In this document: positions 1 to 9,225 of the stretch, piece by piece
How positions within the stretch are numbered: the stretch's first letter is position 1
Layout of the letters: each line of letters begins with the position of its first letter
Source of the DNA: Candidatus Brachythrix odensensis
Lineage (GTDB): Bacteria; Chloroflexota; Anaerolineae; J036; Brachytrichaceae
NCBI GenBank assembly: GCA_016714465.1
Contig: JADKDT010000007.1
Span: 1 to 64,000, forward strand
Length of the DNA stretch: 64,000 bases
Direction: 5' to 3'
Position numbers and translations under genes: made by a program
The notes under the pieces: generated by a model
What the model saw: the letters and a program-made list of their open reading frames with translations, nothing else
What the model was told of the DNA's origin: nothing
Database searches by the model: none

Positions 1-1
1 C

Positions 2-403
2 GCCGCCGGAAGCCGGACCGTCATCGAGTTGCACGGCAACATCCGGCGAGTGAAGTGCTTTGACTGCGGACGGATCGCCCAACGCTGGGAGCCAACGAGC
101 GACCGGCCGCCGCGCTGCGCGGATTGTGGCGGGCTGCTCCGGCCAGACGTGGTGTGGTTTGGCGAGAGGCTCCCCGCCGACGCCCTCGACGCCGCCTGGG
201 CGGCGGCCGGGGCCTGCGACATGTTTCTGTCAATCGGCACCTCAGGGCTGGTCGAGCCGGCTGCCTCGCTGCCCCGCGCGGCCCTGCGCCACGGCGCGAC
301 CGTGCTGACGATCAACCTCGACGTCGAAACCCGAGCCGCCCCGCCCCGATTTGACATCCACGGCAAGGCCGGCATGGTGCTACCGGCGTTGGTCACCGCC
401 TGA
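2..403 (+). CDS. Sir2-family NAD-dependent protein deacylase (C-terminal part)
   Basis: The window opens inside this gene, so its N-terminal NAD-binding half is missing. The visible 133 residues begin with AGSRTVIELHGN, the sirtuin catalytic His segment. They continue with two zinc-binding pairs, CFDC and CADC, then the RPDVVWFGE and IGTSGLVEPAA blocks typical of bacterial CobB-type sirtuins. These enzymes remove acyl groups from lysine using NAD in the cytoplasm. The frame is open from the first full codon at position 2 and ends in TGA. The ORF-like start at position 29 is an internal Leu codon and not a real start. A palindrome follows the stop. Family assignment is firm; substrate is unknown. 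Confidence 0.9.
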   Translation, partial: AAGSRTVIELHGNIRRVKCFDCGRIAQRWEPTSDRPPRCADCGGLLRPDVVWFGERLPADALDAAWAAAGACDMFLSIGTSGLVEPAASLPRAALRHGATVLTINLDVETRAAPPRFDIHGKAGMVLPALVTA

Positions 404-410
404 CATCCCG

Positions 411-460
411 GATTTGGAGAAAGCGGGCCCTGGCTCCGCCGAAGGGGCTCTTTCCAAATC
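411..460. repeat. intergenic palindrome after the sirtuin gene
   Basis: The arm gatttggagaaag pairs with ctttccaaatc with a 2-base bulge. An inner stem around ggagcc/ggctcc closes the hairpin. It lies a few bases after the sirtuin stop and has no T-run, so it may act as an mRNA 3' end stabiliser rather than a classic terminator. Confidence 0.6.
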
Positions 461-475
461 CACCTGTGTGATAGC

Positions 476-504
476 TTGACAAAGTGACAGGTATCCCCTA
501 TAAC
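476..504 (+). promoter_or_regulatory. sigma70-type promoter upstream of the GntR regulator
   Basis: A perfect -35 box TTGACA (476-481) is separated by exactly 17 bases from TATAAC (499-504), five of six matches to the -10 consensus. The predicted start falls about 10 bases before the ATG at 523. It drives the regulator and probably the whole sugar-acid cluster. An autoregulatory operator is plausible but I could not define one. Confidence 0.7.
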
Positions 505-522
505 CACGCCCATTAGTCCGCG

Positions 523-1547
523 ATGACTGAAATCACAAAGCTCAAACGGGAGACCTTGTCCGAGCAGGCGGCTGAACAACTCAGCGCCTGGATGGACGCG
601 CGCGGGATGCGCCCGGGCGATGTGTTGCCCTCCCAGGCCGAGCTGGCAGACCAATTTGGGGTGAGCCGAACCGTGGTCCGCGAGGCCATGCGGGCCCTGG
701 CCGGGCGAGGGGTGCTGGATGTCGTCAATGGCAAGGGCGCGGTCCTCAAGCCGCTCAATAGCGAGTCATTGGCTGCCTATTTCACCCGCTCCCTTCGATT
801 CGAAGAGGTGGCCCTGGTCGGATGATGGAGGTCCGCTGCGGATTGGAAATGCAGACCGCCAGCCTGGCCGCCGAGCGCCGAAGCGATGCCGACATCGCCC
901 GGATGCGGGCCATCGTCGGCGACATGGGCCTGTATCTGCGCCAGGTCGATAAACACGCCGAGCTTGACCTGCAGTTGCATCTGGCCATCGCCGGAGCGTC
1001 CCGCAACCGGATGCTGCTGCACATGATCGAGAGCATTCGCGAGTCGGTGCTGCTGGCCATGGAAACCGGGATGGTCAAACGGGCGAGTGACGACGACCGC
1101 CGGCGCATGCAGGCCGAGCACGAAACCATCGTGGCCGCCATCCAAAACCACCACCCCGAGGCGGCCCGCCAGCGCATGGCCGAACACATCGAAGCCGCCG
1201 CCCAGCGTCTTGCAGCCGCCACCCAAACCCACGGTCATCGCCAAAATTCGACCCGAAATGGACATGCCCAGAAGCTACCGTACCCTCGGAATACCCAATT
1301 TGAAGATCCAGGAAATTCGAACCATCGTCACCTGCCCCGACAAGCAGAGCTTTGTCGTGGTGAAAATCATCACCGACGAAGGCGTGTATGGCGTGGGCGA
1401 AGGCACCAAGAACGGCCGCGAGCTGGCCGTCGCCACCTTGCTAGACAAGCACCTCGCCCCGACCCTGATCGGGCGCGATCCAATCGCCAGCGAGGACATC
1501 TGGAAGTTTCTCTACAAGGGCGCGTACTGGCGCGGCGGACCGATTGA
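523..1547 (+). CDS. FadR-type (GntR/FCD) transcriptional regulator, frameshifted
   Basis: Residues 1-100 hold a winged helix-turn-helix DNA-binding domain (FGVSRTVVREAMRAL, then the GRGVL wing). That frame stops at 825. The ligand-binding FCD domain continues in another frame from about 822 with MEVRCGLEMQTA, DLQLHLAIAGASRNRML and HETIVAAI, including the Asp and His residues that bind metal in this family. One missing base near 813-821 explains the break. Recognisable FCD sequence ends near 1230. The second frame then runs on to 1547, overlapping the next gene, so the true stop may also be lost to an indel. As first gene of the cluster it probably represses sugar-acid catabolism and responds to an intermediate. 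Family is certain, effector unknown. Confidence 0.8.
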
Positions 1548-2517
1548 GATGGCTGCCATCGCCGCCATCGATATGGCCCTGTGGGACATCAAGGGCAAAG
1601 TGGCCGGGCTGCCGGTCTACAAGCTGCTGGGCGGGCCGACCCGCAAGAAGCTGCTCACCTATGCCCACACCGGCGGGCGCGATTTCGCCGAGTGCGTCGA
1701 CACCATGCTGGCGGCGAAAGCGCGCGGCTTCAAGGTGATCCGCTCGCAAGTTCAGATCCCGGGCATGCCCGGCTCGTATGGCGCGGAGGACAAGAACGAC
1801 CCGGACCTCGCCCGCTCGCAGGCCGAGCGGCTGCCTTATGAGGGCGCCTGGGAGCCCGAGCCCTTCATCCGGACCATGCCGAAGCTCATGGCGCACCTCC
1901 GGACCCACGTGGGCTGGGACGTGCAGATGTTCTTCGACGCGCACGGCCGGCTGACCCCCAGCGAGGCCGCCCGGCTGATGCACGACATCGAGGATTACAA
2001 GCTGATCTATCTCGAGGACCCGATCGGGCCCGAGCACGCCCCCAGCATGCGCCGGGTGCGGGCGGGCGGCACGACGCCCATTGCCATCGGCGAGATCATG
2101 AGCAGCCGCTTCGAAGTGCTGCCCATGATCATCGACCAGAGTATCGACTACATGCGTTGTTCTCCCCAGCACATCGGCGGCATCACCGAGGCGAAGAAGA
2201 TCGCCGCGATTGGCGAGCCGCACGACGTGCGCACCGCCTATCACGGGCCGGGCGACATCGGCACCATCGGCGCGGCGGCCAGCGCCCACGTCGGAATGTC
2301 CATCCCGAACTACGGCATTCAGGAATGGACGCCGCACCCTGAAATCGTGCGTGAGGTCATGCCCCCGGCCCTGACCTATGACGATGGCTACCTGATGTTG
2401 TCGGATGCCCCGGGTCTGGGCGCCGACATCAATGAGGAACTGGCCGCCAGGTTCCCTTATCAGCGCAAATATCTGCCTGCCACGCGCCGAGCGGACGGCA
2501 GTATGCACGGCTATTGA
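1258..2517 (+). CDS. enolase-superfamily sugar-acid dehydratase (ManD/RspA-like)
   Basis: About 419 residues, the size of mannonate dehydratases of the ManD type. An N-terminal capping domain (YGVGEGT, AAIAAIDMALWDIKGK) is followed by a beta/alpha barrel with metal and acid-base residues: FFDAHGRLTP, YLEDPIGPEH, IAIGEIM, AYHGPGDIG and the terminal IQEWTPHP. Family members dehydrate D-mannonate or D-gluconate to 2-keto-3-deoxy acids. The open frame extends upstream to 1087, but that part overlaps the regulator and looks like a shadow. ATG at 1258 or 1264 fits family N-termini, although neither has a clear ribosome site. The neighbouring regulator, importer and UxuA-like gene support a role in uronate or hexonate breakdown. 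Exact substrate is inferred. Confidence 0.85.
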   Translation: MDMPRSYRTLGIPNLKIQEIRTIVTCPDKQSFVVVKIITDEGVYGVGEGTKNGRELAVATLLDKHLAPTLIGRDPIASEDIWKFLYKGAYWRGGPIEMAAIAAIDMALWDIKGKVAGLPVYKLLGGPTRKKLLTYAHTGGRDFAECVDTMLAAKARGFKVIRSQVQIPGMPGSYGAEDKNDPDLARSQAERLPYEGAWEPEPFIRTMPKLMAHLRTHVGWDVQMFFDAHGRLTPSEAARLMHDIEDYKLIYLEDPIGPEHAPSMRRVRAGGTTPIAIGEIMSSRFEVLPMIIDQSIDYMRCSPQHIGGITEAKKIAAIGEPHDVRTAYHGPGDIGTIGAAASAHVGMSIPNYGIQEWTPHPEIVREVMPPALTYDDGYLMLSDAPGLGADINEELAARFPYQRKYLPATRRADGSMHGY

Positions 2518-2611
2518 CATCCTCCGGGGGGAAGGTGGGATCCGCTGGCTACCACCAATCCGCCCCATCAGAATCGTGTCGCCAGCGCAAACAACCAAAG
2601 AGGAGAGAAAC

Positions 2612-4022
2612 ATGAACCGAATGTCCACGAAGCTATTCGCATTGAGCGTTGTCGGCGCAATCGCGCTGGCCTCCTGCGGCGCGGCTGCGCCCGCTGCGCC
2701 CACCGCGGCCCCGGCCAAGCCCACCGAGGCGCCCAAGCCCGCCGCGCCGACGACGGCCCCGGCTGCGCCAACAGCCGCGCCCGCCAAACCAACCGATGTG
2801 CCGAAGCCCGCCGCGCCCGCTTCCCTGACCTACTGGGGCGGCCTGATCTTCTCCGATGAAGCCAACGCCATGCAAGAGGCCCGAATCAAAGGAATGGGGC
2901 AAGGCCAAGAACGTCAACGTCACGGTTGTGATGATCAACCAGAACGAAACCGTAGCCAAGGTTTCAGCCGCCATCGAAGCGGGCAACATGCCCGACGCCT
3001 TCGACCTTGGGCGCGACTTCATGCTGCAGCTCGCCAAGAACGCCCGAATCGAGCCGGTCGATGACCTGTATAAGACCATCGGCGACGCCCATGGCGGCTG
3101 GCTGGATTCGACCAACAAGGGATCCAACCCGAAAGACTTCGGGGGCAAGCTCTACGGCATTCCGTTCGGCCAGAGCGGCAACCTGCTCAATCGCCGGGAT
3201 GACGTGCTGAGCAAGGCCGGCTACAAGGACGCGCCCAAGACCTGGGCCGAACTGCTTGAGCAGGCCAAGAAGGCCAATGCGCCGCCCAAGCTGTTCTCGA
3301 TGGGCTTCGCCCTGAGCAATGTCGGCGACGCCAACGTGCAGAATGAAGTGCTGCGCGGCTACGGCGGACGCATCGCCGACGATGCCGGCAAGAAGTGCAC
3401 CATTGACAGCCCGGAGACCCGCGAATACATGAAGTGGGTGACCGATGCCTTCGCGGCGGGTCTGTTCCCGCCCGGCGCGACGACCTGGGACGGCGCGGGC
3501 GACAACAACGCCTACCAGTCCGGCCAGGCCGTCTTCATCGCCAACCCCGGCTCGGTCTATCTCAACATCCTGAAGGCCGATCCTGAGCTGGCCAAGGGCA
3601 GCAAGTACTCGGCTCTGCCGGGTGGACCCAAGCTGCGCACGGCTCCCACTGGCCTGAACTTCCGGGCCATCTCGGCCAGCAGCAAGGTCAAGGACCTGGC
3701 CAAGGATCTGTTGGCCTTCATGTCGGACGACAAGTACCTGTCCGACTACTACGGCAAGGCGATCTACGGCCCGGTCCTGAAGAACGGCATGAACGCGCCG
3801 ATCTTCAAGGAGAGCGTGCTGCACGCCGGGCTGCTCGATCTGGCCCTGAACGGCACGCCAGCCAACTTCCCCGACACGGATAACCTGGCCCTGGCCGAAT
3901 ACAACACCAACTTCCTGACCCCGAAGATGGTGCAGAAGGTCGTGGTGGACAAGAAGAGCGTCGAGGACGCGATCAAGGAAACCCAGGCCGCCTGCCAGGC
4001 GATCTACGACAAGTACAAGTAG
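2612..4022 (+). CDS. ABC transporter sugar-binding lipoprotein, frameshifted
   Basis: Start is ATG at 2612 behind the ribosome site AGGAGAG. A signal peptide ends in the lipobox LASC, and a Pro/Ala/Thr linker of about 50 residues tethers the binding domain to the membrane. That frame breaks near 2891 within aaaggaatgg; removing one G joins it to the frame ending at 4022. The rest reads as a family 1 extracellular solute-binding protein (GIPFGQSGNLLNRRDDV, WAELLEQAKKANAPP, a tryptophan-containing ligand cleft, C-terminal AYDKYK-like end). It delivers a sugar or sugar acid to the two permeases downstream. Ligand not determinable from sequence. Confidence 0.87.
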
Positions 4023-4113
4023 GCCGCAAAACGTGCATTAGCGCAGAGCGGGACGGCGATTATCCATATCGCCGCTCACACCGCTAGCAGTACCATCATT
4101 GCAGCACTATTCC

Positions 4114-4139
4114 GTCATTCCCGCGAACGCGGGAGTGAC
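4114..4139. repeat. intergenic palindrome between binding protein and permease
   Basis: The arms gtcattcccgcg and cgcgggagtgac face each other across two bases. The element resembles the widespread GTCATTCCCGCG-type intergenic repeats of many bacteria. It sits in the 173-base gap between the highly expressed binding-protein gene and the first permease, where such hairpins commonly set differential expression. Confidence 0.6.
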
Positions 4140-4195
4140 GGTGACACCGTGCGATTGCGCGGCGATTCGCAGCCGCATGACCTGGAGGGAATGAG

Positions 4196-5116
4196 ATGGC
4201 CCAGTCCACATCGAGTCGGAGTCTAGCCGGCCTCAAGGCTCCGCGCTTTTCGCTCGGGAAGACCGATGCCGCGCTGGGTATGGGGTTGGTCGCGCCGGTG
4301 CTCATCTGTCTGATGACCCTGGTGGTCTACCCATTCATCTTCGCCGTCTACATCTCCTTCACCGACCGGACGGTGGGCGCGCAAGTTGTCAACTTCGTCG
4401 GATTTGACAACTTCAGATACATCTTTGGCACACAGGGTTTTCAAGAAAGCGTGCGCAACACGCTGGTGATGGTCTTTGTTCTGCAAAGCATGAAACTCGT
4501 GCTTGGGCTCGGGATCGCGTCGGTGCTGAACCAGGCGATCCGCGGGCGCACCGTATTTCGAGGCCTGACCCTGCTCCCGTGGGCGATGCCGGCGTTTGTC
4601 GCCTACCTGCTGTGGAAATACATGTTTGACCCGACCCAGGCCGGGGCCTTCAACATGATCCTCATTGACGTGTTTGGCACCCAGTTGGATTTCCTCAGCT
4701 CGCGCGAATTGGCCATGCCCAGCGTCATCATCGCTTCGTTCTGGCGCGGCTTCCCGTTCTGGGTGATCTCGTTCCTGGCGGCCATGCAGAACATCTCGCC
4801 CGAGCTGTACGAGGCGGCGGCAATCGATGGCGCCAGCGCGTGGAAGCGCTTTCGCCACATCACCCTGCCAAGCATCCAGCATGTCATCCTGGTCGTCACC
4901 TTGCTCAGCACGATCTGGACAACAAACAGCTTTGAGAATGTTTGGCTGATGACGGGCGGCGGACCCAGCAATGCCACGATGACCTTCCCGGTCCTGGCCT
5001 ATTACGGACTTCAGACCCTGCGGCTGGGCGAAGCGTCGGCGGTGTCCGTTTCCATGCTGCCGATATTCGCCATTCTGGCCTTTGTGGTCGTTAACCTGCT
5101 GCTGAAAGAGGACTAA
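4196..5116 (+). CDS. ABC sugar transporter permease (MalF/UgpA type)
   Basis: 306 residues with six predicted membrane helices. The cytoplasmic EAA loop that contacts the ATPase is present near residue 205 (YEAAAIDGASAWKRF), the hallmark of binding-protein-dependent sugar permeases. ATG at 4196 is preceded by a purine-rich stretch, GGAGGGAATGAG. It forms the membrane channel with the next gene; the two are separated by no bases (TAA then ATG). The substrate follows that of the upstream binding protein. No ATPase gene lies in the cluster, so a shared MsmK-type ATPase elsewhere is inferred. Confidence 0.92.
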   Translation: MAQSTSSRSLAGLKAPRFSLGKTDAALGMGLVAPVLICLMTLVVYPFIFAVYISFTDRTVGAQVVNFVGFDNFRYIFGTQGFQESVRNTLVMVFVLQSMKLVLGLGIASVLNQAIRGRTVFRGLTLLPWAMPAFVAYLLWKYMFDPTQAGAFNMILIDVFGTQLDFLSSRELAMPSVIIASFWRGFPFWVISFLAAMQNISPELYEAAAIDGASAWKRFRHITLPSIQHVILVVTLLSTIWTTNSFENVWLMTGGGPSNATMTFPVLAYYGLQTLRLGEASAVSVSMLPIFAILAFVVVNLLLKED

Positions 5117-5950
5117 ATGGCAACTCGACTCTCCCTCATCCAGAAGATCATCGCCTACGGATCGCTGGCAGCGCTCGCGCTGTTCATCCTCTTTCCGGTC
5201 TACTTCATGGCCATTACGTCGCTCAAGACAGTGCGCGACATCTACCGGCTGCCGTCGCTGCTACCGGTGAACCCGACCCTGATCAACTATGAGCAGTTAA
5301 TCGGCACCTGGAAGTTCCTGGATGCCATTCGAAACAGCCTGATCGTGGCCAGCGCCACCACCCTCGTCTCGGTCTTCATCAGCGCTTTGGCCGCCTATAG
5401 CCTGGTTCGGCTGCGCTACAAGTTCCGGAACTGGGCGGGGCGACTGATCATGTTCTCGTATCTCACGCCCTCCTCGCTCTTGTTTATTCCGCTGGCCGTC
5501 ATCGTCGCCCAGCTCGGGATCTCCAATACCCATCAGGGCCTGATCTTCGTGTATCTGACGTTCTCCGCGCCACTCAGCACCTGGCTGTTGATGGGCTACT
5601 TCCGGGGCATCCCGGTTGACTACGACGAGCAGGCCATGGTCGACGGCTGCACCCGGCTCGGCGCCTTCTTCCGAGTGGTCCTGCCGCTATCCGTGCCGGG
5701 GCTGATCGCCTGCTCTGTCTTCACCTTCACCGGCGCATGGAACGAATTGCTCCTCAGCCTGATCTTCATCACGGATCCGGCCTTGCGCACCGTCCCCGTC
5801 GCAGTGTCGTATCTGATCACGGGAGATACCGTGCGAATGGGTCTGATCATGGCAGCATCGATCGTCTCCGCCCTGCCCATCATGATCCTGTATTTCATCG
5901 CCCAGCGATTTGTCGTACAGGGCCTCGGCGCGGGTGGCGTCAAGGCCTGA
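5117..5950 (+). CDS. ABC sugar transporter permease (MalG/UgpE type)
   Basis: 277 residues and six membrane helices, with the second EAA loop near residue 178 (YDEQAMVDGCTRLGAFF) characteristic of MalG-like partners. It starts immediately after the stop of the first permease, so translation is coupled and the heterodimer is made in equal amounts. With the binding lipoprotein it completes the importer except for the ATP-binding subunit. The stop at 5950 is followed by a palindrome and then the UxuA-like gene. Confidence 0.92.
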   Translation: MATRLSLIQKIIAYGSLAALALFILFPVYFMAITSLKTVRDIYRLPSLLPVNPTLINYEQLIGTWKFLDAIRNSLIVASATTLVSVFISALAAYSLVRLRYKFRNWAGRLIMFSYLTPSSLLFIPLAVIVAQLGISNTHQGLIFVYLTFSAPLSTWLLMGYFRGIPVDYDEQAMVDGCTRLGAFFRVVLPLSVPGLIACSVFTFTGAWNELLLSLIFITDPALRTVPVAVSYLITGDTVRMGLIMAASIVSALPIMILYFIAQRFVVQGLGAGGVKA

Positions 5951-5975
5951 AACTTGACAGCGTTGGTCCCCGGAC

Positions 5976-6002
5976 GATATGCCCGGCTTCGCCGGGCATA
6001 TC
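5976..6002. repeat. intergenic palindrome (GGC-TTC-GCC core)
   Basis: A perfect 12-base stem, gatatgcccggc/gccgggcatatc, encloses the loop TTC. It lies between the second permease and the UxuA-like gene and has no T-run. It belongs to the GGC-NNN-GCC palindrome family seen at several other gene ends in the window. Confidence 0.7.
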
Positions 6003-6058
6003 GATCCGGGAGATTTCTCCGTAGGATAAGCACAATGAACGACATTAATTGACTCCCC

Positions 6059-7021
6059 ATGCGCATCGACATCGGCTAGGGCAACGAGCTGACCGATGAG
6101 TTTCTGACGTTTGCCGCCCAACTCGGGCTGGCCGACGTGCAGATGAATCTGTACAACCTGCCGCCCGGATTGCCCGACACGGGCCGGCTCGAGTTCCAGG
6201 ATCTGCTGAAACTCCGCAGCCGGGCCGAGGAACGCGGGCTGCGCCTGATCTGCATCGAAAACGTGCCGGTCCGCTTCTACAACAAGATCATGCTCGGGCA
6301 GGACGGCCGCGAGCAGCAGCTCGCGAACATGCAGGAAACGGTCCGCAATCTGGGCCGGGCCGGCATCCCGATTTTCGGCTATCACTTCATCGCCACCGGC
6401 GTGTGGCGCACCGGTTGGGATACCCCTGTCCGCGGCGGGGCCATCTCAAACTCCTTCAAGATGGAACTGGCCGCCAAAGCGCCGCTCTCGTATGACCGCG
6501 AGTATCACGAGGACGAGATGTGGGCCAACTACGACTGGTACCTCGAGCGCCTGCTGCCGGTGGCCGAGGAGTACGGGGTGCGGCTGGCCTTGCATCCGGA
6601 TGACCCGCCCGTGCCCAAGCTGGGCGGCGTGCCGCGCCTGTTCCGCAACTTCGAGAACTTCAAACGGGCGATGGACACCCACGCCAGCCCGATGCACGGG
6701 CTGGACTTCTGCCACGGCTGTTGGAGTGAGATGCGCAGCGGGGCCGGCGTCATCGACGCCATCCAGCACTTCGGCAAGCGCATCTTTTACGTCCACATGC
6801 GCGACGTGCAGGGCGGCGGCGACGAATTCACCGAGTGCTTCATCGACGAGGGCAACAGCAATATCCTGCATGTCATGCGGGCTTTGAAGGACACCGGCTT
6901 CAACGGCTTCATCATTGATGACCACGTGCCGCACCTGGTGAACGATACGCCGTACGGCCACCGCGGCCGGGCGTATGCCACGGGCTACCTTCGGGCGATG
7001 CTCGACGCCATCAGGGATTAG
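6059..7021 (+). CDS. UxuA-like mannonate dehydratase family protein with in-frame TAG
   Basis: A TIM-barrel protein with the UxuA hallmarks LALHPDDPPVP, the metal-site segment GLDFCHGC, YVHMRDVQGG and the C-terminal DHVPHL. UxuA converts D-mannonate to 2-keto-3-deoxygluconate. The natural N-terminus MRIDIG starts at ATG 6059, but the seventh codon is TAG (6077-6079, context ggcTAGggc). The frame is otherwise uninterrupted and resembles the family from there on. A GTG at 6137 is the first available start after the stop, but it would remove the first barrel strand. One C-to-T error in a CCAGG sequence would restore Gln. It is last in the sugar-acid cluster. Activity on mannonate itself is not proven. 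Confidence 0.82.
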
Positions 7022-7027
7022 TTCGAA

Positions 7028-7061
7028 AAGCGATGCGCCCGGCGGCCGGGGCGCATCGCTT
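7028..7061. terminator. hairpin between convergent genes
   Basis: A 13-base perfect stem (aagcgatgcgccc) with a 7-base loop lies just after the UxuA-like stop and before the end of the convergent SRAP gene. It could serve both genes as a bidirectional transcript end. There is no long T-run. Confidence 0.55.
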
Positions 7062-7076
7062 CTCCCAAATCTCCCG

Positions 7077-7776
7077 TTATGCGGCGCCGACGACGGGCTC
7101 GACCAGCGTCGCGTCTTCGTTTCGCGGGGTGTTGACCCGGCGCGAGACCTCATGGAAGCGCATGTCAGCGGCCGGATAGCTGCGCACGAGCGAACCGACC
7201 GCATCCAGCGGCGCTTCGGCGTCCAGCCAGATCGCCCGGGCCTCGGCGGGCAGGATGACCGGCATGCGGTTGTGCACGCTGGACAGCAATTCGTTTGGCT
7301 CCGTCGTCACGATCGTGCACGTTCGGCGCAGCGCGCCCTCGGGCGACTTCCACACTTCCCACAATCCCGCCATGGCGAAGGCTTCAGCCGACTTGAGCCG
7401 GATATAGAGCGGTGTCTTGACCTTTCCCGTTGGGTCGTCCTTGCGCCATTCGTAGAAACCACTGGCGTAGACCACGCAGCGCCGGCGCTTGAAGGCGGCC
7501 CGAAAGGCCGGCTTCTCGGCGATCGTCTCGCCCCGGGCGTTGATCAACTGCGAGCCAATCGAGGCGTCCTTGGCCCAGGACGGGATCAGCCCCCACTTGA
7601 CGGCTGAGAGCGCGTCAGGAGACTCGCTCAACGTCACCGCGACGGTCTGGAGTCGGCGCGATGTTGCCAGCGCGCAGCCCCAGTTCAGCCGCGGTTTCGG
7701 GAGTCTCGAGCCGGCCGAGACCAAACATCTCGACCAGCGCATCCGGCAGGATCGACAGCACATAGCGTCCGCACAT
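7077..7776 (-). CDS. SRAP-family abasic-site processing protein (YedK/HMCES-like), frameshifted
   Basis: The N-terminus MCGRYVLSI begins at 7776 and carries the catalytic Cys2 that crosslinks to abasic sites in single-stranded DNA. The frame breaks near 7646-7652, where removing one base of a GG pair joins NIAPT to TVAVTL and the rest of the domain: VKWGLIPSWAKD, INARGETI, CVVYASGFYEW and VHNRMPVIL. These include the family's Asn, Glu and His active-site residues. Length about 230, as usual. The protein shields abasic sites at replication forks. The survival of every catalytic residue argues that the frameshift is technical. The ORF continuing upstream of 7776 on the other frame is a shadow. 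Confidence 0.87.
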
Positions 7777-7874
7777 GGGTTGACCTCCAAGAGTCACAAA
7801 CAGAACCTGTTCCAGAGGCGATGTCCCCCGCCGCGGCGTGGACATCGCCTCCGGAAATCGGTTTTGTTACGCGT

Positions 7875-9126
7875 CTATGGTTTGACCAGGGTAATCAGCA
7901 ACGGCGAGACCCGGTTGTTGATCGTCGCAATCTCGACGTCTTCCTGGATCAGCGACGCCCACACATAGAACGGGTTGCGGACCGGGATGCGCGTCAGCTT
8001 GACGCACCCGCGCACGACGACCTGTTTACCCCGGGTCGAGGTAATACAACTTGCCGCCTTCGTAGTCGACGGTCCGCAAATCGGTCAGCGCCCCCACCCC
8101 CCAGCGCCAGGGGTGGTCCATCCCGGTGTTCGATTCAAAGTCGATGCCGATTCGGAACGCGCCCGATTCCTGCGAGAAGCCCTTGCTGAATCGGTTCTGA
8201 TCCATGGCATAGCATTCGGCGGCATCAAAGGGTCCGCCGGTGCGGATGGGGACCAGCCCGGTATTGCGGACCGTGGTCGTGAAATACAGCGTGTCACCCA
8301 GGGCCAGCACCGTCTGCGGCCCGCGGCGCGACCACTCCACGCCCTGGCCATCGGGCTGCACCGCGATCTCGGCCTGCGGCCGGCCGCTGTCGCTGAGGGT
8401 GAGGCCCGCAGTCAAGATGTCGCGCTGGCCGATCGCATCCTGCAGTTCGATGTTCAGCACATATCTGCCGGCCGGGGGCGGATCCGCGCCCAGGTCAATG
8501 CCTCCGTCGTATTCATAGGCATACCGCCCGGGCTCGCTCTCACCGTCGGAAGAGGGGCGCAACACATAGCCCTCGCGCCGGGGCACATCTTGGCGGAAAC
8601 CATTTGGGCCCGTGACATACACCCCGAGCCTGGCCTTTTTGCTGGTGACGACATTGATGTAAGCCCGGTCGCCGACGCCATCCCGATTGGGGGTGATTGC
8701 GGTCGGGGCGACCGTGAAGTCGAGAATCTTGGGCGGGGAGGGATCTGCGTTGACGATCTTGAGCGGCAGGCGCTGGGCGATCGGCGCGCCGGCCCCTGTG
8801 GTCTCGAAGACCACCGTGTAGTCGCCGTTGGCCAGCATTCTGCCGTCCACGATGCCGTTGAACAGACGCTCATAGGCGACGGGTCGTGGCGCGCGGGTTT
8901 CCTGATCGACAAGCGAATAGCGTTTCCCCGCGCCATCGAGAAGATAGATGCTGAGTTGGACGGCCTGATCGACTCGGTAGGCGATCCGGGCCAGGTCTTC
9001 CTTACCGTCGGCATTCGGGCTGATGACGGCCGGCCTGACCTCAACGTTGCTGATCGCCGGGCCGCCACCGCAAGCTGCCAGCGCCAACACGGCCAGCGCG
9101 CCGAATAGGTATGTCGTCCACCTCAT
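7875..9126 (-). CDS. secreted lipoprotein of unknown function, frameshifted near its end
   Basis: Start at 9126. The signal peptide ends in the lipobox LAAC (Cys about residue 19), predicting a membrane-anchored surface protein. The body has repeated beta-sandwich-like segments with the Ca-binding style motifs ISPNADGKED and ITPNRDGVGD, seen in bacterial extracellular FlgD-like/Ig folds. The frame stops early at 8026. Deleting one C from cccc (8029-8032) extends it by about 50 residues, VVVRGCVKLTRIPV through FYVWASLIQEDVEI to a stop at 7875, which reads as a natural C-terminus. Function unknown; surface structure or ligand binding is a guess. Confidence 0.75.
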
Positions 9127-9157
9127 AGAGACGAGATTCTAGCAGTGGGGCCGCACT

Positions 9158-9190
9158 AGATGGGGCCCACCTTGAAGGTGGGCCCCATCT
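9158..9190. repeat. palindrome in the divergent lipoprotein/radA intergenic region
   Basis: agatggggcccacctt pairs perfectly with its complement around a single central base, giving a very stable 16-base-pair stem. It lies between divergently transcribed genes, so it cannot be a 3' terminator for either; it may be an operator-like site or a mobile palindrome. Confidence 0.65.
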
Positions 9191-9225
9191 GGACAATCCC
9201 TTCGGGTGTAGAATATTTGTTCTAT

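Noticed and set aside
1441..2787. 448-codon ORF on the minus strand
   Set aside because: Spans the complement of the enolase-family gene and of the binding-protein signal peptide and linker; the repetitive Ala/Gly N-terminus mirrors the linker.
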